From: an uncultured Finegoldia sp.
GTDB taxonomy: Bacteria; Bacillota; Clostridia; Tissierellales; Peptoniphilaceae
Reading direction: 5' to 3'
Assembly (NCBI RefSeq): GCF_947252345.1
Contig: NZ_CAMXVC010000040.1
Location: forward strand, 1 to 12,500
DNA: 12,500 bases
Shown here: positions 7,500-12,500 of the stretch, one piece after another
How positions within the stretch are numbered: position 1 is the first letter of the stretch
How the letters are laid out: each line of letters starts with the position of its first letter
The notes under the pieces: generated by a model
Told to the model about the DNA's origin: nothing
What the model saw: only the letters and a program-made list of their open reading frames with translations
Database searches by the model: none
Made by a program: the position numbers and the translations under genes

Positions 7500-10034
7500 A
7501 TGGAAAAATTTTGGGCATACGATGTTGAGGATGTTTTGAAGGAAACCAAGAGCTCTGCGGATGGTTTGTCTAGCGAACAGGTCAAGGATAGGCTAGATGA
7601 TTATGGCGAGAATGTTTTGGGTGAGCAGAGGTCTTCGTCTAATTTTATGATTTTTGTCAATCAGTTCAAAAATCCGATAACTATGATTCTTATTTTTGCG
7701 GCTATATTGTCGATTTTTTTGAAGGATTATTCAGATGGCATTATTATTTTGATTATTATTTTGGTTTCTGCTTTTTTGAGTTTCAATCACGAGAGCAAGG
7801 CGAATGATGCTGTAAGGAAATTGATGTCGACGGTTAGCGTCACATCGGCGGTTTTGCGAGATGGAAAATTTGTCGAGACAGATAATGTTTTGTTGACTGT
7901 GGGGGATATCATCAAGGTTAAGACGGGGGATATGATTCCCGCTGATTGCAGGTTGATCGCGACAAATTCTCTGTCAATGGATGAGTCGAGCTTGACGGGG
8001 GAGACTTTCCCGGTGGAAAAAACCGTTGAGAAAATTCCCGAGAAGTTGCCTCTTTCTGACAGAAAAAATTCGTTGTGGATGGGTTCTCACGTTATAAGTG
8101 GCTCGGGTGAGGCTGTGATTGTGAATTTGGCGAAGGATTCTGAATTTGGAAAAATCACGGCGACTTTGGATGAGACAGATTCGGATACGGATTTTGAAAG
8201 GGGAATCAAAGATTTTGGAAATTTGATTGTCCATGTTACGACTATTTTGATTGGTCTGATTTTTGTGTTCAACATTGTTTTGAACAAATCATTTTTGGAG
8301 TCATTTATGTTTGCGTTGGCGCTTTCTGTCGGCTTAACTCCACAGATGTTGCCGGCGATTATAAGTGTCAATTTGTCTAAGGGAGCTAAAAGGATGTCGC
8401 AAAAAGGTGTCATCGTCAAGAAGCTCAACGCCATCGAAAATTTTGGCTCAATGACTGTGATGTGCTCGGACAAGACGGGAACTATCACGCAGGGGAAAGT
8501 CAAGCTTGAGAAGGCGATTGGAATTGACGGGGAAAACTCCGATTATTTGAAGAAACTCGCATCCATCAATTCGTATTTTCAGGAGGGATACAAAAATCCT
8601 ATTGATGAGGCGATTTTACAAGAAGTTCACGATGATTTTTCTGGTTACACGAAGTTGTCGGAAATTCCCTATTCATTTGAGAACAAATTGCTGAGTGTCG
8701 TTGTAAAAAGTGACGGGGAATTTCAAAATCGAAACATTATGGTGACAAAAGGCGCACTTTCGAGTGTTATCAATGTGTGCAAATTTTACTCGAAATCAGA
8801 TGGGACATACGCAGACATCAGCGAAGTGAAAGATGAGATAATGGACTTGTTCGACAAGTATTCAAAGCTGGGATTCAGAGTGCTCGGAGTTTGCGAAAAG
8901 ACGGTTGATGAGTGTCAACCAAAGAAGGCTTTTGATATGACATTCGTGGGTTTGTTGATGTTTTTGGACCCACTAAAAGAGGACATTAAAGATGTCATCG
9001 ATCAGATGAAAAAGCTTTCGGTTTCATTGAAGATGATTACGGGAGACAACCACTTGATTGCGAAGAACATCGGAAGCCAAATAGGACTTGACCCCGACAG
9101 GATTTTGTTGGGAGAGGATTTGGATTCGTACTCGTTGAGTCAGCTCGACAAAAAAATCATGGACATAGACATTTTCGCAGAAATCAGTCCCAACCAAAAA
9201 GAAAAGATAATTCTTGCCTACAAACAAGCTGGAGAAATTGTTGGGTATATGGGAGATGGAATCAACGATGCGGCTGCGATTAAGCAGGCAGACGTGGGAA
9301 TTTCGGTCAACACGGCAGCCGATACAGCCAAAGACCAAGCGTCAATAGTTCTTCTTGAAAACAGCTTAAACGTATTGATTTCCGGAATAAAAGAGGGCAG
9401 GCGTACATTCATCAACACATTGAAGTACATCTTTGTAGCTACAAGTGCGAATTTTGGAAATATGTTTTCGATGGCAGGAGCGAGCTTGTTCTTGAAATTC
9501 TTGCCGCTGTTGCCAAAACAAATATTGCTCACGAATTTGTTTACAGATTTTCCATCGCTTCAAATAGCGTCAGACTCTGTGGAATCTGATTGGATAGAAA
9601 ATCCTGTAAAATGGGATATGAATTTCATCAAAAAATTTATGATAATTTTTGGAATAACATCCTCGGTGTTTGATTATGTGACATTCTTCTTTTTGCTCAA
9701 AATATTCGACTCAGACGAACAACTATTTCAAACAGGCTGGATGTTGGAATCTGTAATATCGGCGATGGTTGTAATGCTAATAGTTAGAACTGCAAGGCCA
9801 ATATTCAAAAGCAAACCGAACAAAAAACTCGTAGCGGCAATAATCGGCGTTGCGATTATTCTAATAGCGATAATCTACAGCCCAATCAACACATATCTAG
9901 GGCTCGTACAACTGCCAATCAAAGCATTTGCAGCATTGATGTCGGTGTCTTTGATTTACGCACTGACAGCGGAAATACTGAAAAAGAATTTCTACAAACA
10001 CAATTCATTTTCAAGAAAAGAAACTACAAATTAA
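7500..10034 (+). CDS. mgtA: MgtA-type (P3B) cation-transporting P-type ATPase
   Basis: This is an integral membrane pump that probably moves a divalent cation, by family Mg2+, using ATP. At 844 residues it is slightly shorter than the roughly 900 typical of MgtA. The actuator domain has TGET at 166-169. The phosphorylation site is Asp324 in CSDKTGT (322-328), and the nucleotide-binding KGA is at 417-419. The hinge has TGDN at 514-517 and MGDGIND at 584-590. Ten membrane segments can be placed at about 58-75, 79-96, 240-261, 266-291, 643-667, 672-690, 711-735, 747-763, 776-796 and 805-826. Segment 4 reads GLTPQMLP (278-285), and segment 6 contains TNLFTDFPS (678-686). Both are close to MgtA but not identical. 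ATG 7500 has GAGGAGG at 7488-7494. It is transcribed alone, and no M-box-like leader is visible. Mg2+ as the cargo is a family-level inference. Confidence 0.9.
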   Translation: MEKFWAYDVEDVLKETKSSADGLSSEQVKDRLDDYGENVLGEQRSSSNFMIFVNQFKNPITMILIFAAILSIFLKDYSDGIIILIIILVSAFLSFNHESKANDAVRKLMSTVSVTSAVLRDGKFVETDNVLLTVGDIIKVKTGDMIPADCRLIATNSLSMDESSLTGETFPVEKTVEKIPEKLPLSDRKNSLWMGSHVISGSGEAVIVNLAKDSEFGKITATLDETDSDTDFERGIKDFGNLIVHVTTILIGLIFVFNIVLNKSFLESFMFALALSVGLTPQMLPAIISVNLSKGAKRMSQKGVIVKKLNAIENFGSMTVMCSDKTGTITQGKVKLEKAIGIDGENSDYLKKLASINSYFQEGYKNPIDEAILQEVHDDFSGYTKLSEIPYSFENKLLSVVVKSDGEFQNRNIMVTKGALSSVINVCKFYSKSDGTYADISEVKDEIMDLFDKYSKLGFRVLGVCEKTVDECQPKKAFDMTFVGLLMFLDPLKEDIKDVIDQMKKLSVSLKMITGDNHLIAKNIGSQIGLDPDRILLGEDLDSYSLSQLDKKIMDIDIFAEISPNQKEKIILAYKQAGEIVGYMGDGINDAAAIKQADVGISVNTAADTAKDQASIVLLENSLNVLISGIKEGRRTFINTLKYIFVATSANFGNMFSMAGASLFLKFLPLLPKQILLTNLFTDFPSLQIASDSVESDWIENPVKWDMNFIKKFMIIFGITSSVFDYVTFFFLLKIFDSDEQLFQTGWMLESVISAMVVMLIVRTARPIFKSKPNKKLVAAIIGVAIILIAIIYSPINTYLGLVQLPIKAFAALMSVSLIYALTAEILKKNFYKHNSFSRKETTN

Positions 10035-10063
10035 AATTCGCTACGGCGACGAGAATTAAAAAT

Positions 10064-10094
10064 AAAGATGAGCAGACCAAGCTCATCTTTTTTT
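10064..10094 (+). terminator. Rho-independent terminator of the ATPase gene
   Basis: AAAGATGAGC (10064-10073) pairs perfectly with GCTCATCTTT (10081-10090) around a seven-base loop, followed by T's to 10094. A small GC-rich hairpin, TCGC-TACG-GCGA (10038-10049), lies between the stop codon and this terminator. Confidence 0.92.
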
Positions 10095-10149
10095 ATGAAA
10101 AACACAAGTATTTTTCTCGATTATATTTCAAACAAGTTTATCCGAAAAA

Positions 10150-10158
10150 TGATATAAT
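10150..10158 (+). promoter_or_regulatory. Extended -10 promoter of the amidohydrolase operon
   Basis: TGATATAAT (10150-10158) is a perfect extended -10 element. No good -35 box lies 17 bases upstream (TTCAAA at 10127-10132 is too far), which fits an extended -10 promoter. The start would be near 10165, leaving a leader of about 20 bases. Confidence 0.65.
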
Positions 10159-10185
10159 ATAGTAAAGAGGGAAAGGAGCATAAAA

Positions 10186-11370
10186 ATGAATTATGATAAA
10201 TTATTCTCTTTGATTGATTCAAAGAAAGACAAAATGTTTTGTGACAGAAGATGGCTTCACGAACACCCAGAACTATCTTACGAAGAAAAGGAAACAAGCG
10301 AGTACATTTACAAACACTACGAAAACAACAAAAATGTAAAAGTTGAGAAGAACATCGGTGGATACGGAGTAAAAGTTACAATTGATTCCGGAAAACCAGG
10401 AAAAACAGTAGCATTGAGAGCGGATTTCGATGCACTTCCTATCAACGAAGAAACAGGACTAGAATACTCGTCAAAAAACAAAGGCGTTATGCACGCTTGT
10501 GGACACGACGCACACACAGCGTATTTGATGACATTGGCAGATTGCTTGACAGAAATGAAAGATGATTTCTCAGGCAAAATCGTCATCATCCACCAACCAG
10601 CTGAAGAAATGCCACCAGGAGGCTCGAGCCTTATGATTAAAGACGGCGTATTGGACGGAGTGGACAATATTTTTGGCTGTCACGTTATGAGTCAATTGGA
10701 TTTCGGAAAAGTTTACTACCACAAAGGAGCTACACAACAAGCTCGTGCGAAATTCGTCGCAAAAGTAAAAGGAACTGGCGGACACGGAGCAGCACCTCAC
10801 GAAGCAAATGATGCAATAGTCATAGCTTGCAACTTAGTAGTAAGTCTTCAAACAATAGTTTCCAGAAGATTAAACCCGATGACACCAGGCGTATTGACAG
10901 TCGGCTCATTTGATGGAAAAGGACAATTTAACATAATAAAAGACTCCGTAACAATCGAAGGAGACGTTAGATGTATGTCCGATGATGCCAGAGTACTATT
11001 CGAAAAAGAAGTCAGAAATATCTGCGAAGGATTTGAAAAAGCATACAGCTGCGAAATCGAATTGGATTACAAAAATGACTACCCAGTATTGATGAACGAC
11101 GATGAAATGACACAACTTGTAATAGACGCCATAAAAGAAGCGAAAATTCCAGAAGTTGACGATGTTGTAGATTGCGGCCCACAAGCTCAATCAGAAGACT
11201 TCTCATACTACTCACAAAAAATCCCAGCAAGCTTCTTCTACATCGGAGCAAAACCAGAAGGCAAAGCATACCCACACCATCACCCAAAATTCACAATCAA
11301 CGAAGATTCAATGATAATAGCAGCAAAATCAATGGGAGCAGTTGCTTTGAAATATCTAAGCGAAAAATAA
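10186..11370 (+). CDS. M20-family metal-dependent amidohydrolase
   Basis: This is a cytoplasmic hydrolase of the HipO/AbgB/IAA-amino-acid hydrolase group of peptidase family M20. Such enzymes split N-acyl or N-aroyl amino acids into an acid and a free amino acid. The 394 residues are full length. The metal-site motif MHACGHDAH (102-110) supplies Cys105 and His107. HQPAEE (136-141) supplies the catalytic and metal-binding glutamates, and GCHV (164-167) supplies His166. The lid/dimerisation domain (about 183-295) includes GTGGHGAAPH at 196-205. QSEDFS is at 335-340, and the last metal histidine lies in PHHHPKF (363-369). There is no signal peptide. ATG 10186 has AAAGGAG (10172-10178). It is followed after 18 bases by a KdgT-type permease and shares its transcript, so the permease may supply a substrate or handle a product. 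The exact substrate cannot be told from sequence. Confidence 0.93.
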   Translation: MNYDKLFSLIDSKKDKMFCDRRWLHEHPELSYEEKETSEYIYKHYENNKNVKVEKNIGGYGVKVTIDSGKPGKTVALRADFDALPINEETGLEYSSKNKGVMHACGHDAHTAYLMTLADCLTEMKDDFSGKIVIIHQPAEEMPPGGSSLMIKDGVLDGVDNIFGCHVMSQLDFGKVYYHKGATQQARAKFVAKVKGTGGHGAAPHEANDAIVIACNLVVSLQTIVSRRLNPMTPGVLTVGSFDGKGQFNIIKDSVTIEGDVRCMSDDARVLFEKEVRNICEGFEKAYSCEIELDYKNDYPVLMNDDEMTQLVIDAIKEAKIPEVDDVVDCGPQAQSEDFSYYSQKIPASFFYIGAKPEGKAYPHHHPKFTINEDSMIIAAKSMGAVALKYLSEK

Positions 11371-11388
11371 AAAAGGAGAATTTTTGCG

Positions 11389-12321
11389 ATGAAATTAATG
11401 AAAAAAATTCCTGGAGGAACATTGCTAGTTCCGATGATTATATCGGCGTTAATTCACACATTTTTCCCGACACTATTTAACATAGGTGGAGTAACAGAAG
11501 CATTCTTCGGGCCAAAAAGTCTGGGATTTATATTGGGAGCGACGATATTCATATCAGGTTGTACAGTAAAGCTAAGCACAATCAAAAGCGTTGTCAAAAT
11601 CTACGCAACACTAATATTTGTAAGAACTGTAGTCACAGCGATTGCAGCCATACTGTTCTTCAAATTTTTCGGAATAGACGGAATATTGGGAATAAGCTTG
11701 ATAGGATTCATCTGTTTGCTCACATCACTTAACCCATCGTTGTTCTTGGCGATAATGGAAGATTGCGGCGACGAAGTAGATATGAGTGCATTTGGATTCA
11801 TCTCATTATTCGCAACACCAGTAGTTGCAATGTTGATATTTGGATTGGCTCGACCAACAAACGTCGATTATATGTCAATAGTATCCCTAATCATTCCATT
11901 GATTTTGGGACTAATAATCGGAAACTTAGACAAAGAATTGGGCAAATTTGTATCAGGTGGAATGCCATTTATGATTTTCACACTTGGATGGGCAGTTGGT
12001 AACAGCATCGATTTATTCGAAGCAGTCAAAGCGGGATTCTCAGGAATATTGATGGCAGTCGTATACTATATATTGATATTCTTACCGATGTTATTCGTAG
12101 AGAAAAAAGTATTAAAAAGAGATGGAGTATCAGCAGGCGGATTGTCAACAGTCGCAGGATTGTCGGCAAGCATCCCAATGTTGATGGCTACAAATGACCC
12201 ATCACTAACAGTCTACGCACCAAGAGCAGCGGCGATAGTGACATTCGGAGTAATCATCACATCATTTGTATCTCCATATTTGTGCAACAAATTGTACACT
12301 GGAGAAAAAAAGAATAAATAA
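11389..12321 (+). CDS. kdgT: KdgT-family permease (2-keto-3-deoxygluconate transporter family)
   Basis: This is a multi-pass inner-membrane transporter of 310 residues, close to the roughly 320-330 of known KdgT proteins, with about ten hydrophobic segments and no signal peptide. Family-type motifs are KIPGGTLLVPMIISALIHTF at 6-25, SGCTVKLS at 56-63, IGNLDKELGKF at 177-187, LGWAVGNSIDL at 199-209 and the C-terminal APRAAAIVTFGVIITS at 277-292. Characterised members bring in 2-keto-3-deoxygluconate by proton symport. Here the neighbour is an M20 amidohydrolase, with no KDG kinase, aldolase or pectin enzyme in view, so the cargo may be another small organic acid. ATG 11389 has AAGGAG (11373-11378) ten bases upstream. 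A second ATG three codons later is possible. A terminator follows directly. Confidence 0.87.
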   Translation: MKLMKKIPGGTLLVPMIISALIHTFFPTLFNIGGVTEAFFGPKSLGFILGATIFISGCTVKLSTIKSVVKIYATLIFVRTVVTAIAAILFFKFFGIDGILGISLIGFICLLTSLNPSLFLAIMEDCGDEVDMSAFGFISLFATPVVAMLIFGLARPTNVDYMSIVSLIIPLILGLIIGNLDKELGKFVSGGMPFMIFTLGWAVGNSIDLFEAVKAGFSGILMAVVYYILIFLPMLFVEKKVLKRDGVSAGGLSTVAGLSASIPMLMATNDPSLTVYAPRAAAIVTFGVIITSFVSPYLCNKLYTGEKKNK

Positions 12322-12342
12322 ATAAAATAGATTAAATTGACT

Positions 12343-12379
12343 AAGGGCTAAATATCAAAAATGATACTTAGCCCTTTTT
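12343..12379 (+). terminator. Rho-independent terminator of the amidohydrolase-permease operon
   Basis: Bases 12343-12357 pair with 12362-12376 over 15 positions with one mismatch (A12352/C12367) around an AAAA loop, and T's continue to 12379. Bases 12380-12465 show no gene. Confidence 0.92.
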
Positions 12380-12465
12380 ATTTGAGAAATAATGAATTAT
12401 TACCATGTTTGTTTGATATTTTAAGCCGTGTTTGTAAATATTTAATAAATAGAACGATACATGAT

Positions 12466-12498
12466 CTGTCTCTTATACACATCTGACGCTGCCGACGA
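12466..12498. other. Sequencing adapter (Nextera transposase adapter), not genomic
   Basis: CTGTCTCTTATACACATCT (12466-12484) is the 19-base Tn5 mosaic end used in Nextera libraries. It is followed by GACGCTGCCGACGA (12485-12498), the reverse complement of the Nextera Read-1 adapter tail, giving 33 matching bases. The final AA (12499-12500) would fall in the index position. This is an untrimmed library adapter at a read or contig end. Nothing after 12465 should be read as biology. Confidence 0.97.
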
Positions 12499-12500
12499 AA

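Noticed and set aside
8087..8503. A 138-codon antisense reading frame within the ATPase gene
   Set aside because: It is a shadow of the conserved P-type ATPase sequence on the other strand. It has no family motif and no ribosome binding site. The 127-codon antisense frame at 3602-3985 is rejected for the same reason.
11172..11480. A 102-codon + strand frame spanning the amidohydrolase-permease junction
   Set aside because: It is out of frame with two well-supported genes and covers their junction. It has low-complexity basic composition and no motif.
12466..12484. A Tn5/IS50 transposon end (mosaic end)
   Set aside because: The 19-base mosaic end is followed at once by the Nextera primer tail and not by transposon sequence, so it is a library artefact.

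Overview
The window is AT-rich bacterial chromosomal DNA. Every gene is on the + strand, genes are tightly packed, ribosome binding sites are strong (AGGAGG type), promoters are consensus sigma-A type, and simple U-tailed hairpin terminators follow the transcription units. This fits a low-GC Bacillota (Firmicutes), plausibly an anaerobe of the Clostridia/Tissierellia group. The protein motifs look clostridial, but no marker gene fixes the genus, so that is an inference.

Layout. Bases 1-688 hold no gene. They contain a probable terminator of an upstream off-window gene (19-55), two copies of a dispersed non-coding repeat (88-316 and 362-516), and a near-perfect sigma-A promoter (550-578). Bases 689-6451 are one operon for threonine synthesis: aspartate kinase, aspartate-semialdehyde dehydrogenase, homoserine dehydrogenase, and one polypeptide fusing threonine synthase (N-terminal) to homoserine kinase (C-terminal). 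The four genes encode all five steps from aspartate to threonine. They are joined by abutting or overlapping start/stop codons and end in a hairpin terminator (6481-6509).

Bases 6747-7274 encode a small XRE-family DNA-binding protein with two C-terminal membrane segments, with its own terminator. Bases 7500-10034 encode a P-type ATPase of the MgtA (P3B) type with its own promoter and terminator. Bases 10186-12321 are a two-gene operon: an M20-family amidohydrolase and a KdgT-family permease, also ending in a terminator.

The last 35 bases are not natural DNA of this organism. From 12466 the sequence matches the reverse complement of the Illumina Nextera Read-1 transposase adapter, so reliable genomic sequence ends at about 12465 and this is probably a contig end.

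I do not see an unmistakably new biological system. The points most worth a second look are the ThrC-ThrB fusion, the reduced regulatory domain of homoserine dehydrogenase, the changed ion-site residues of the MgtA-like pump, the amidohydrolase/KdgT pairing, the duplicated intergenic element, and a marked change in base composition along the longer transcription units.
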